From positions 5,332,001 through 5,396,000 of the forward strand of contig JAPFFF010000010.1 of the NCBI GenBank assembly GCA_039105265.1: a stretch of 64,000 bases of DNA, written 5' to 3'. The DNA comes from Tritrichomonas musculus (taxonomy: Eukaryota > Parabasalia > Tritrichomonadida > Tritrichomonadidae). This document shows, piece after piece, positions 30,433-40,408 of the stretch. A model generated the notes under the pieces. That model made no database searches. It saw only the letters and a program-made list of their open reading frames with translations, and had not been told where the DNA came from. Both the position numbers and the translations under genes were made by a program. Position 1 is the stretch's first letter; every line of letters begins with the position of its first letter.

Positions 30433-31373
30433 ATGAATTCAAATTCAAGTGAAGATTCACTTGACGAAATAATTAAATGCGTTGTTTCTAGTAATTTAAA
30501 AAGATTAGAAGAATTGGTTCCTAATGAGCCTCCAATTGTTCCTCAATTTCCAGTTTGTGGAAAATGGCGAAAAAATATTACTCTTTTACACTTAGCAGCT
30601 TCTTATGGAAGCCTCACATGCATTGAGTTTTGCTTACCAAAAATTAATATTAATGCTCAAACAGAAGACGGATGGACACCACTTCATTGCGCTGCAACAA
30701 ATCGCCATCAATCGGCTGTTGAGCTTCTTCTTAAAAACAGAGCAAATCCTAACATATATAACTCAGATAAAGTTTTTTTTATAATTAATTTAGTTCCACT
30801 CCACCTTGCATCGATTAATGGATCATCAGAAGTAATTTTATCACTTTTAAACGCTGGAGTTGATGCAAATGCGACATCAAACATTGGATTTAACGCAATT
30901 CATTATGCAGCAAAAACATCATTGTCATCTGTTATTGATCCTCTTATTATAGCAGGAGCTGATTTTGATTTAGCGTCAATTCTATCAAATAAAATTTATA
31001 AAGTTTCACATAATCTTATTTTTTCATGATGGAATTTTTATAATTTTTTTTTTATCAAACTCCACTTCATATTGCAGCAGAGTGCGGATCAACTGAGTTT
31101 GCAGCAGCTTTGATTAGCTTTGGAGCTGATTTAGATGCACAAGATAAAAATGGCGATTCACCTCTTCATTTAGCAATGGCAAATTGTAAATACACTACAG
31201 CCAAAGTTTTGCTGAAAAATGGAGCTGATCCAACCATAAGAAATCATGGTGGACAAACACCTGAATACACAGGACCACAGTCAAACGCTAATCAAGCAAG
31301 AGCTTTCTTTCGAAATTGGGAAGATTGGGATGAAGTTAATGAATCTCTCGAATTTCGTGAAAAAGACATTTAA
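30433..31373 (+). pseudogene. Ankyrin-repeat protein gene with two T-rich insertions
   Basis: An ankyrin protein of about six repeats (for example DGWTPLHCAATNRHQSAVEL, and DKNGDSPLHLAMANCKYTT). At about 30770-30790 an in-frame T-rich insertion lengthens the joint between repeats (NSDK-VFFIIN-LVPLH). At about 30994-31055 a 62-base T-rich insertion brings a stop and a frame change, and code resumes with QTPLHIAAEC and runs to the stop at 31373. Apart from these, no decay is seen and a TCATTTT initiator precedes the ATG. Either it is a young pseudogene, or the insertions are removed from RNA. Neither insertion can be excised as GT-AG and leave the frame right. The protein would be a roughly 290-residue scaffold. 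Confidence 0.6.
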
Positions 31374-32484
31374 ATATCATTATTTATATCAAATATTTTA
31401 ATAAATGTTAATATCGATTTTTTTTTTTCTCGATGATAAAAGAAAAGGATTAATTTTGATAGAAAAAATTTCAGACATAATATATATATATATATGTAAA
31501 TGCACTGGAAGAATTACACTCAAAAAATAATCGGAAAAATGCATTTTATATTTATTGAATTATGGATGATAATAGAAATTCAAAATTTGATAATTCTCAT
31601 TGTTTTTTTTAGTTCAAAACAATATTGAATAATCAATAAAAAAGTGAAGTCAGCGGATAATATATAAAATAAGATTGAGAGAAATTATATTTAAATTTTT
31701 GAGAACTATACAACAATAAAGTTTTTAATCGTCATATACAAATACTAAGATATACTTAAAAATTCAATGAGATAATAGCATTTTTTTAGTTTAAATGATG
31801 ACTTCCATATTATATTTAATCAAAAACAATTTTTTTTCACCCAAATTTGATTTATGATTGATCATGTAAAAAACTAAATACCAAAAAAAATAATAAATCA
31901 TTACGAATTTCGAATTCAACATGATTGATAATATTTTTATAAAAATTATTTACAAGTAAAAAATTGAAAAAGTAGGTGCTAATTCAATTTATAATAGAGG
32001 ATGCTTTTTTTAAAAAAATTAATAGACAAAATGAATCATAAACAATAAAACATAAATCATTTTTGCATTAATAACGATTTATTTGGATACCAATATAATT
32101 TTTGAAAAGTAATGTTCAATAAAAAAAAGGATTCATATGAATGATACATATCGATCAATTATAATCATTATTGATGCTTAGTCGTGCGAGACAAAGCCAG
32201 GGATAAGGTGCACTAAAGATTTATTTGGTATTGTATTGACAATTTTTTTCAATAAGAAGATTAAAAAACGTGTTAAATTGAAAATTTCAATAATATATTT
32301 TGATTATTGTTATATCACTTAGTTTTTACGCTAACATAATCAAATTGTCCGAAAAAAAATTCCTTTTTTTTACCGTATTATTAACTTGTTGGAAATGATT
32401 TCCACACTTTAAAATGGTTCAATAAAAATCAATTGAAAAAGTGAAGTGTTTAATATCTAACTTTGATATAAAGTAATGGTCACA
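31374..32484. other. Intergenic gap, about 1.1 kb
   Basis: Very AT-rich. It holds a TA microsatellite at about 31480-31496. No reading frame, RNA gene or clear repeat is supported. Confidence 0.4.
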
Positions 32485-32490
32485 TCACTT
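32485..32490 (+). promoter_or_regulatory. Initiator-like TCACTT of profilin copy 1
   Basis: TCACTT lies 14 bases before the ATG at 32499. Copy 2 has TCATTTA at a similar distance (33717-33723, minus strand), although the rest of the two upstream regions does not match. Confidence 0.5.
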
Positions 32491-32498
32491 AATTTCAA

Positions 32499-32870
32499 AT
32501 GTCCTGGACAGCATATCTCCCACCAATCGAACAAGTTTCAGCCGGTTCAGCTATCATCTCCCAACAAGGAGCACACTGCGGCCACAAGGGCGACTGGAAG
32601 GCCAGCCAAGCAGAAGAAGTTAACTTTGCTAACATTTTCAAAAACCCAAGCTCATATGCAGGCAAGAGCCTTACATACAGCGGCAAGAAATACATGATCA
32701 ACCGTGCCCTCGATGATATGGTTATGGCCCAATCAGGAAAAGAAGGACTTATCCTCCAAAAGTCCAAGACAGTCATTGTCTGCGCACACTACGTCGAGGG
32801 CCAAGTTGCCGGAAACGTTTCAGCTAAGGTCGATCATGTCGTTCGCCAACTTATCGAAAACAACTGCTAA
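32499..32870 (+). CDS. Profilin, copy 1
   Basis: A 123-residue actin-monomer-binding protein of the cytosol that feeds actin to filaments and binds poly-proline and phosphoinositides. The typical start MSWTAYL is present, with the N-terminal Trp/Tyr of the poly-proline site. The last part holds GKEGLILQKSKTVIVCAHY and the C-terminal helix. Length is normal. Codon use favours C in third positions, unlike the AT-rich neighbours, as expected for a highly expressed gene. The coding sequence reads the same as the copy at 33337-33708, which faces it. Confidence 0.95.
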   Translation: MSWTAYLPPIEQVSAGSAIISQQGAHCGHKGDWKASQAEEVNFANIFKNPSSYAGKSLTYSGKKYMINRALDDMVMAQSGKEGLILQKSKTVIVCAHYVEGQVAGNVSAKVDHVVRQLIENNC

Positions 32871-33336
32871 ATCAATTATTTTTTTGGTTTTTTAATAAAC
32901 CGTGAATAACATTTTTATTTCAATACTATTTTGCTATATTTTTTTATTCAATTATGAACATTTCTTTTTTTATTGTATAATATTTGAGATTTTTTTTTTA
33001 ATAATTGTCCTATCTCTGCTCAAGATACATTTTTGATAATTGGGTCCTTATATATTTGGGTAATTTCCAACAATATTACGATTATGATGCTATTAAATAA
33101 GAAATAATTTTTTTCAAATTAAATATCAATCCAAAATTCACAAAGGATAGTCTTCATAGATAATTACTTATAAAATATGATTACTAAATAGGCTAGAAGC
33201 TTAAACGATGCATCGAATTAAAATATAAGAAAAGATTTGAAAATAAAGATGATAAAAAAAATCACAATAGAAATCTGCATTAAAAAAATAAAAAAGATAT
33301 CAAAACGTATAATAGGTCGTTTCAAAATTTATTAAT
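32871..33336. other. Spacer between convergent profilin genes
   Basis: 466 AT-rich bases. No gene. The flanks of the two copies stop matching within a few bases of each stop codon. Confidence 0.5.
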
Positions 33337-33708
33337 TTAGCAGTTGTTTTCGATAAGTTGGCGAACGACATGATCGACCTTAGCTGAAACGTTTCCGGCA
33401 ACTTGGCCCTCGACGTAGTGTGCGCAGACAATGACTGTCTTGGACTTTTGGAGGATAAGTCCTTCTTTTCCTGATTGGGCCATAACCATATCATCGAGGG
33501 CACGGTTGATCATGTATTTCTTGCCGCTGTATGTAAGGCTCTTGCCTGCATATGAGCTTGGGTTTTTGAAAATGTTAGCAAAGTTAACTTCTTCTGCTTG
33601 GCTGGCCTTCCAGTCGCCCTTGTGGCCGCAGTGTGCTCCTTGTTGGGAGATGATAGCTGAACCGGCTGAAACTTGTTCGATTGGTGGGAGATATGCTGTC
33701 CAGGACAT
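33337..33708 (-). CDS. Profilin, copy 2
   Basis: This encodes exactly the same 123 residues as copy 1, and by eye the same DNA from ATG to stop plus a base or two, in opposite orientation and tail to tail. Upstream, copy 2 has a TATTATAAAATG leader that does not match copy 1. Such identity limited to the coding part implies recent gene conversion or very recent duplication. The role is as for copy 1; two genes would raise dosage of an abundant protein. Confidence 0.95.
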   Translation of the reverse strand: MSWTAYLPPIEQVSAGSAIISQQGAHCGHKGDWKASQAEEVNFANIFKNPSSYAGKSLTYSGKKYMINRALDDMVMAQSGKEGLILQKSKTVIVCAHYVEGQVAGNVSAKVDHVVRQLIENNC

Positions 33709-33716
33709 TTTATAAT

Positions 33717-33723
33717 AAATGAT
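33717..33723 (-). promoter_or_regulatory. Initiator-like TCATTTA of profilin copy 2
   Basis: On the minus strand TCATTTA lies about 9 bases before the ATG, giving a very short leader. Confidence 0.5.
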
Positions 33724-34584
33724 ATGACTAATTAAAGATTACATAGAAAAAGTTTTTGTTTATTTAATTATTGAAGATGAGATGTAAAATAGTCAATTTT
33801 ATTTAGAGATTATTGAAAGGTTTTTTTCTTTTTCTCATACAATTTTGTTAGCTTATATTTAAATTATCGACGTTTAATAGAAAACGTAACTTTTATATCA
33901 ACCAATAGAAAAACCAAAAAAACCCATACCTGGATTAAATCAATTTATTAATTAACCTAAAATAATAATTGAAAACAATTTTTTATATAAATGAAGTAAT
34001 CCAATTGAACGAAAGATAATTCGATGAAGTGATATGAGAACAGTATCTTATTTATTAATTATTACATGAAATTAAAAAGATAAAACCGCGAAACCCTGAC
34101 ATAATTGCTATATTTTCAACCAAAAATAATATACTTGAGTTTTATTAATATTTCTCCAAAAAAATATTTCCATCAATTTTTAATAACGAAAAATTCAAAT
34201 AAAACAAGGATAATATGATGAACTTTTACAAATAGTTTTAATATCCTTTTTTTCTTTACCAATTCTTTAAATTTCATTTTAAATAATTTTTTCTGCAAGC
34301 TTCCAATAAAAATACAAATTTCCCCAAGCATTACATATTATTTTTATTAAGTAAATCGGACTTGAAATCGTTAAAATTTTAGTTTATATAATTTATCCAT
34401 ATAATTAAAATAGACTTTTCAACTGTCCACAACGAAAAAAATAAAAGCAAAAGCGACCTTTTATTTAACCCTATTCAACTTCAAAATTATAAAGTGAAAA
34501 TTATCTTAAAAAAATCTATATAAACTTTTTATTTTATTACAAACACTAATAATGAAAAGATTCAGAATAAACAAACAAGTAATG
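33724..34584. other. Intergenic gap, about 860 bases
   Basis: AT-rich; no gene, RNA or notable repeat recognised. It should hold the profilin copy 2 upstream region and the 3' flank of the coiled-coil gene. Confidence 0.4.
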
Positions 34585-35643
34585 CTATTCAGATGTCATT
34601 TTTCTTGACATCATTGATAATCTCTGAATTGATTTTGCAGTAATCGATTTTTGCTTACGTTTCAAATCATCGAGTGTAGCTTTGTGCTTATTTATTTGAA
34701 AGTCAAGCTCTTTAATTTGAGCTGATTGCTTTTGAAATAATACTGATGTCTGTTGCAATTGCTGGTCTGCTTGAATTAAAATTTTATGGAGTTCAACAAG
34801 CTTACTATTAGGTTCTACATAAGGATCACTTTCTGGATCAGGGAAAGCATTTATTTCATTTTTGAGATCATCAATTTCTTTTTCCTTAGCAATATTATCG
34901 TTTTTACATAAATCTATTTTTGATCGGAGTTCAGCTGCTTTTTCTTTTTCTTTTTGAATTAAATTATGAATTTTTTCTTTTTCAGATAATAACCTGCTTT
35001 GATCTTGGGCTATTGAATTGAGCACGTTACTATAAGAATATTGAATATCTGATTCTTGAGAGGAAATTGCTTTACCTATTTGCAATTGAAGTGAAGAAAC
35101 ATGATCTCGATGATTGATTTTCATTTCTGATAATTGTCTTAATAAGTTTTCATAAGTACTCATCATAATGTCACACTTTCTTTGCAATCCATCTGCTTTA
35201 TTTCTTGTTTCCCTTTCAACTTCAGAAACTTCATCAATTTTTTTATCAAGTACACTAATAGTAGTTTTTAAATTTGCTTGATTACTTATTGATTCTTGAA
35301 GTTCTGTCATAAATTCAACGTATTTTGGATCAATTAAATTTTGATTTGAATTAAGTTGCTCCATTTGACTCATTCTCTTCCAACGACCAAAATATACTTG
35401 TAAGGTAAGTCTATTTTGGAAATTTTCTATAAATAATTTCAAATATTTGCATTGGTTTTTCCTTTCATCATCTGATTTTGGCGATTTTTTCCGGATCAAA
35501 TACTTATATTTCCATAATTGAAAATAATTACATCGTACGATCTTATTTCGAATTAACGTAAAACCAGGAAAAATTTCTTCGTAAAATGAAACCGATTCTT
35601 CAGGGAAAGACTGAGTTAACTGATAAGAATAGAGACTACTCAT
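34585..35643 (-). CDS. Coiled-coil protein, function unknown
   Basis: A 352-residue protein. The first ~115 residues are compact and rich in aromatic and basic residues, with two F-x-x-W-K-like motifs (YFQLWKYKYL and VYFGRWKRM) that recall Sfi1-type or axonemal repeats. From about 130 to 340 it is almost continuous coiled coil (Leu/Glu/Lys heptads). A basal-body or cytoskeletal role fits this layout, but that is inference; no family was recognised. The ATG at 35641-35643 is preceded by AATTCAA on the gene strand. It is divergent from the HID1-family gene 215 bases away. Confidence 0.75.
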   Translation of the reverse strand: MSSLYSYQLTQSFPEESVSFYEEIFPGFTLIRNKIVRCNYFQLWKYKYLIRKKSPKSDDERKNQCKYLKLFIENFQNRLTLQVYFGRWKRMSQMEQLNSNQNLIDPKYVEFMTELQESISNQANLKTTISVLDKKIDEVSEVERETRNKADGLQRKCDIMMSTYENLLRQLSEMKINHRDHVSSLQLQIGKAISSQESDIQYSYSNVLNSIAQDQSRLLSEKEKIHNLIQKEKEKAAELRSKIDLCKNDNIAKEKEIDDLKNEINAFPDPESDPYVEPNSKLVELHKILIQADQQLQQTSVLFQKQSAQIKELDFQINKHKATLDDLKRKQKSITAKSIQRLSMMSRKMTSE

Positions 35644-35858
35644 TTGAATTTCTATACGTTAAGAAATAAATTCTTTTATGTAAATTCCATTATCACAAAA
35701 CATAATTTTTCCCAATTTCTAATTAAGATGATTCAAAAACTGTATCAAAATTATTTACCAGAATCACATTCTCATTTTGAGATTTTCATACATTTTGATT
35801 TTCTATTAAAAATAATCGTTTAATAATTTTAAAATTTTATGAGAAAAATCTTCTAGAA

Positions 35859-38800
35859 ATGGGTGGCGGTGTTTCTTCAGGAAGAATGACAACACTCATT
35901 CAAACTTTAAAACAAGAATATTGCCCATTATCTCATTCAATTTGGCTTGAAATTTCCATAAACGATATGCCAAACCAATATCTCGTCGATGAAGATATTC
36001 GTAATTTAATTATTATAAAAAATAAGCAACCAGATAACTTTTTATCATTAATTCGAGTTACAATTGATATTTTTTCACAAGCATCAAAAATTTCTGATTC
36101 AGAAAATTCACAAAATCCAAATTACATCAATGTTTGCAACTTTATATGCATACTTTTAACCATTTCTAATGATCCAGATGAACCTAATAAATATAATTTT
36201 TGGCTAAAACCTCAACAATATAATATCACTTCAATAAGCCCAGTTATGAACCTTATAGATACATTACAACGATTGCTTCGGTTTAATGACCCTATACATA
36301 TATTTCTTCAGACTTCAATTCTAGATCTTCGCATTACTTATACCAAAACTCTTTTATTTTTAATTCATACAAAATCATTAGGTGGTAAACAATGTGGATC
36401 AGATCCATCCCATTTTCTTCTTTCTTTTGACACATTTTGTTGGAATAGCTTTTTACACGAGCTTTTTGAATTAATACCAATCGTTCTATCAAGTAGTGAG
36501 AGAAATTCTATTTCAGAAAAAGAACTTTTATTACTCAAAGCATTAATATCGTTTGCCATTCCATGCCTTAATTCATGTTCAAACTGGAATCTTCAACAAA
36601 TTGATTTTAATTTGATTCAATCATCGTTATCAGTCATGAAGAGTTTTCAGAACGGAAGAATCATTTCAATATCTGAGCATCTTGTTACACTTCTATTTAT
36701 TTCCATTTTGCACCACAAAACCTTCCTAAATCATATAATTTCGAATAATTTTACAATTGAGTACATCACATCACTTCTCCACTTTTTCCAAGTTCGTTTT
36801 TATGAAAATAAACGGTCTTCTTTTTTCCACAAGCTCATTCTCATCATCCTCAGCATTTTTACGTCATTCAAATCTACTTTGAATGCTTTAAACAAAAAGT
36901 TCACAGATCACTTCACATCACCAACCGACCAGACACCAGAAGTTCATGATGGAACCTATGCTGACCTCATAATTGAAGTGATTACGAATCCATTGGTCAA
37001 TGATGACAATTCACTAGTTTACATCACTTCACTTGTTTCTGACATAATTTTAAATTTGTCAGAAACCGCCAACAATCTATCGTTCTTCACAGGAAACCGA
37101 ATTTTCCTTGTTCTGAAAAAGTTGATTGCTTTAGAATTGTACAGAAAAAGTGAATTTGAAAAACCAATCAAAAAGTTGTTATGTTCACTTTTTCAATTGA
37201 TTAAGTATCAGCCAAGAAGCAATATAAAGCTGCTCATGATTGCTATTGAGAATGAAAGGCTCATCAACTACATGGCAGCAGTTAAACCAGCCCATTTCGA
37301 ACAGTCATCCGACCAAATAGCAATTGAAAATAATTCATCCGTTTTTACTGACACGAGCTGGAGGAAGTACGCTCTCCGCGTCCTCACAATGATCAAGGCA
37401 GCAGGCTCTATCGTCCACATAACAACTGAAGAAGAAAGAGCCATGAAAGCCGAGGAGCTTCTCGCATCTGTTATTTCACAATTCACTGAAGATCCGAAAA
37501 AGGCCAAAACATTCACCTTTGATGAATTTGAGAAGATCCAGCAAGTTTGGTTTGACTGGCTGCGTCTGCTTTTCTGCATCACGTTTCCAGGCGACGCGAG
37601 AAAGGCGAGGCTCAACTTTGCCACTTTTGGAAGCCAAAGAAGAGGCAGAAGCAGCAAGGAGCAGCACGACAGCAAAAAGAAGGGGAGACTGATACAGAAG
37701 GCGGAAGTAGAGAACAACAATGACGCCAGGAGAAAAGGAAAACTGAAAAAAATACGAGATGACCAAATTAACATTCAAAAAGTGGAACAAGACGCAGGCC
37801 AGGAGGAGCGCGGGAGCTATGATGCTGAAGAAAAGGAGAGCGAAGAAGGACAGGATGACGATGATGAAATGCATGAGAATGACCAGACAGAGAGCGACGA
37901 GCAGGACGGCGCTTATTATGATTTAGAGCAAGAAATGAGTGCTCGACCGGAGGACCAGGGCAACAAGGACGGCGTACTTGAAAGCGAGCATGGCAAAATG
38001 GAGAATGATTACTGCGGAGGAGAGAGACAGGCTGAAAGGCAGAGTGAGAAGGATCTTTTGGAGGAAACTCAGAATATGAAGGACAAAGATGAACAGGCTA
38101 AGGACACGTCTCTCATTGTGGCAAAAGATTTGGTATTAATGGAGAATACACAAGAGAAAGAAGAACAAGAAGAAATAGAAAAGAAAGAAGAACAAGAAGA
38201 AATAGAAAAGAAAGAAGAACAAGAAGAACAAGAAGAGAAAGAAGAACAAGAAGAGAAAGAAGAACAAGAAGAAATAGAAAAGAAAGAAGAACAAGAAGAA
38301 CCAGAAAAGAAAGAAGAACAAGAAGAACAAGAAGAGAAAGAAGAACAAGAAGAGAAAGAAGAACAAGAAGAAATAGAAAAGAAAGAAGAACAAGAAGAAC
38401 AAGAAGAGAAAGAAGAACAAGAAGAGAAAGAAGAACAAGAAGAGAAAGAAGAACAAGAAGAAATAGAAAAGAAAGAAGAACAAGAAGAACAAGAAGAGAA
38501 AGAAGAACAAGAAGAAATAGAAAAGAAAGAAGAACAAGAAGAACAAGAAGAGAAAGAAGAACAAGAAGAGAAAGAAGAACAAGAAGAACAAGAAGAGAAA
38601 GAAGAACAAGAAGAGAAAGAAGAACAAGAAGAAATAGAAAAGAAAGAAGAACAAGAAGAAATAGAAAAGAAAGAAGAACAAGAAGAACAAGAAGAGAAAG
38701 AAGAACAAGAAGAGAAAGAAGAACAAGAAGAGAAAGAAGAACAAGAAGAACAAGAAGAAATAGAAAAGAAAGAAGAACAAGAAGAACAAGAAGAGAAAGA

Positions 38801-40022
38801 AGAACAAGAAGAGAAAGAAGAACAAGAAGAACAAGAAGAGAAAGAAGAACAAGAAGAGAAAGAAGAACAAGAAGAAATAGAAAAGAAAGAAGAACAAGAA
38901 GAAATAGAAAAGAAAGAAGAACAAGAAGAACAAGAAGAGAAAGAAGAACAAGAAGAGAAAGAAGAACAAGAAGAGAAAGAAGAACAAGAAGAAATAGAAA
39001 AGAAAGAAGAACAAGAAGAACAAGAAGAGAAAGAAGAACAAGAAGAGAAAGAAGAACAAGAAGAACAAGAAGAGAAAGAAGAACAAGAAGAGAAAGAAGA
39101 ACAAGAAGAAATAGAAAAGAAAGAAGAACAAGAAGAAATAGAAAAGAAAGAAGAACAAGAAGAACAAGAAGAGAAAGAAGAACAAGAAGAGAAAGAAGAA
39201 CAAGAAGAGAAAGAAGAACAAGAAGAACAAGAAGAACAAGAAGAAATAGAAAAGAAAGAAGAACAAGAAGAACAAGAAGAGAAAGAAGAACAAGAAGAGA
39301 AAGAAGAACAAGAAGAACAAGAAGAGAAAGAAGAACAAGAAGAGAAAGAAGAACAAGAAGAAATAGAAAAGAAAGAAGAACAAGAAGAAATAGAAAAGAA
39401 AGAAGAACAAGAAGAACAAGAAGAGAAAGAAGAACAAGAAGAGAAAGAAGAACAAGAAGAGAAAGAAGAACAAGAAGAGAAAGAAGAACAAGAAGAGAAA
39501 GAAGAACAAGAAGAGAAAGAAGAACAAGAAGAGAAAGAAGAACAAGAAGAGAAAGAAGAACAAGAAGAACCAGAATTCACACAATCTGCTGAGCATACAA
39601 ATACCGACAATTCTGAATTAATACAAAATCAAGAAGTTCAGCTTACAGTCCACCCCAACGAACTTCAAGTAGAGCTAACGCAATTCCACAATCATCACAT
39701 GGCGAATCACGCCCAAGGCCGGCTGAGCGAGCACACAGATGACCAGCAGCAGGTCTCTCAAGAAGCGGAGCACGAACCGGCCGAGGGCCAATCACATTTA
39801 CCAGAACAGCGGGAAACTCAAGCCAGCGAGTTTCAGCCACAAAACGAGAACCAAGACCGGCAAGCTGGCTCCAAAGAGGAAGTAATCAAGGATGATCTGA
39901 ACGACCAATTTTTAGATGATAACGAAATAGAAGGCAACAATGATGAAGAAAGGCAAGATAATGATGAAAACAAAGAGAAAAACGGAAAATGTTTGAAAAA
40001 TGATGATTTTGATAATCATTAA
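35859..40022 (+). CDS. HID1-family trafficking protein with giant Glu-rich repeat
   Basis: A 1387-residue protein. It begins MGGGVSS, a likely N-myristoylation signal as in HID1. The helical HID1 domain covers about residues 1-590; blocks such as HDGTYADLIIEVI, VSDIILNLS and LLMIAIENERL line up with GTHADLLIVVF, IVVNVSPYL and LVYAIIRKRSI of animal HID1. HID1 acts at the Golgi and trans-Golgi in sorting and dense-granule formation. From about 595 the protein is acidic and polar. Residues about 765-1239 are an unbroken Glu/Lys/Gln repeat (EEQEEKEEQ with EIEKK variants), followed by ~145 residues of polar tail with raised GC. Animal HID1 is about 790 residues and lacks this extension. Confidence 0.75.
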   Translation: MGGGVSSGRMTTLIQTLKQEYCPLSHSIWLEISINDMPNQYLVDEDIRNLIIIKNKQPDNFLSLIRVTIDIFSQASKISDSENSQNPNYINVCNFICILLTISNDPDEPNKYNFWLKPQQYNITSISPVMNLIDTLQRLLRFNDPIHIFLQTSILDLRITYTKTLLFLIHTKSLGGKQCGSDPSHFLLSFDTFCWNSFLHELFELIPIVLSSSERNSISEKELLLLKALISFAIPCLNSCSNWNLQQIDFNLIQSSLSVMKSFQNGRIISISEHLVTLLFISILHHKTFLNHIISNNFTIEYITSLLHFFQVRFYENKRSSFFHKLILIILSIFTSFKSTLNALNKKFTDHFTSPTDQTPEVHDGTYADLIIEVITNPLVNDDNSLVYITSLVSDIILNLSETANNLSFFTGNRIFLVLKKLIALELYRKSEFEKPIKKLLCSLFQLIKYQPRSNIKLLMIAIENERLINYMAAVKPAHFEQSSDQIAIENNSSVFTDTSWRKYALRVLTMIKAAGSIVHITTEEERAMKAEELLASVISQFTEDPKKAKTFTFDEFEKIQQVWFDWLRLLFCITFPGDARKARLNFATFGSQRRGRSSKEQHDSKKKGRLIQKAEVENNNDARRKGKLKKIRDDQINIQKVEQDAGQEERGSYDAEEKESEEGQDDDDEMHENDQTESDEQDGAYYDLEQEMSARPEDQGNKDGVLESEHGKMENDYCGGERQAERQSEKDLLEETQNMKDKDEQAKDTSLIVAKDLVLMENTQEKEEQEEIEKKEEQEEIEKKEEQEEQEEKEEQEEKEEQEEIEKKEEQEEPEKKEEQEEQEEKEEQEEKEEQEEIEKKEEQEEQEEKEEQEEKEEQEEKEEQEEIEKKEEQEEQEEKEEQEEIEKKEEQEEQEEKEEQEEKEEQEEQEEKEEQEEKEEQEEIEKKEEQEEIEKKEEQEEQEEKEEQEEKEEQEEKEEQEEQEEIEKKEEQEEQEEKEEQEEKEEQEEQEEKEEQEEKEEQEEIEKKEEQEEIEKKEEQEEQEEKEEQEEKEEQEEKEEQEEIEKKEEQEEQEEKEEQEEKEEQEEQEEKEEQEEKEEQEEIEKKEEQEEIEKKEEQEEQEEKEEQEEKEEQEEKEEQEEQEEQEEIEKKEEQEEQEEKEEQEEKEEQEEQEEKEEQEEKEEQEEIEKKEEQEEIEKKEEQEEQEEKEEQEEKEEQEEKEEQEEKEEQEEKEEQEEKEEQEEKEEQEEKEEQEEPEFTQSAEHTNTDNSELIQNQEVQLTVHPNELQVELTQFHNHHMANHAQGRLSEHTDDQQQVSQEAEHEPAEGQSHLPEQRETQASEFQPQNENQDRQAGSKEEVIKDDLNDQFLDDNEIEGNNDEERQDNDENKEKNGKCLKNDDFDNH
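38155..39575 (+). repeat. 1.4-kb purine-only coding repeat (Glu/Gln/Lys)
   Basis: Built from GAAGAACAAGAAGAGAAA-type 18-base units with GAAATAGAAAAG variants, in frame with the HID1-family gene. Almost no T or C lies on the plus strand, so the minus strand is open in two other frames (Ser/Cys and Phe/Leu strings), which are artefacts. Higher-order blocks repeat, showing unequal exchange. Confidence 0.97.
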
Positions 40023-40408
40023 TTGATGATCATCATTGATAATTATTAATTGATGATCTCTATTATTTTTGTGTTTTGTAAATATTAATGTATTTTAAAA
40101 TCTATATTTAATAGCAAAATTGTTTTTGAACTTTTTTAATGATTATCTTATGCAAAGTTTTTATTGCTATCAGCTTAAGCTGATAGCTAATGACTATATC
40201 ATTAAATTAATCCATTATATCAATATGGCTTTTTTAGAGACTAACAAAGAATATTATTGTAAAACATTTCAATTCAAAATCATTTAATATTCGACAACAA
40301 CAATAAAAAACAAGATATAACAATATTTGTTATTGTATAACACTAAAAACTATAATATATTAAAAGTTTATTTATATTTTCATAAAATTACAGTATTTAT
40401 AGATTTAT
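40023..40408. other. Convergent intergenic region with a 22-bp perfect palindrome
   Basis: Positions 40166-40187 form a perfect palindrome (GCTATCAGCTT and its complement). Just after the HID1-family stop there is also a short repeat of ATTGATGATC / GATAATTATTAATTGATGATC. Either could fold as a hairpin at the 3' ends of the two converging genes. Confidence 0.6.

Noticed and set aside
30770-30791. 22-base GT...AG micro-intron in the same gene
   Set aside because: Removal shifts the frame, whereas leaving it in keeps the frame open. An in-frame insertion is simpler.
30994-31080. GT-AG intron in the 30.4-kb ankyrin gene
   Set aside because: The GT at 31003 with the available AG sites gives a shifted frame and stops, and would delete the conserved TPLH block.
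32495-32776. Frames overlapping the profilin genes on the opposite strand and in other phases
   Set aside because: Identical shadows appear in both copies because the coding DNA is identical; the profilin frame alone explains them.
38069-39610. Long minus-strand frames of Ser/Cys and of Phe/Leu strings
   Set aside because: Complement of the purine-only Glu repeat; open in every frame because the repeat has no stop on either strand.
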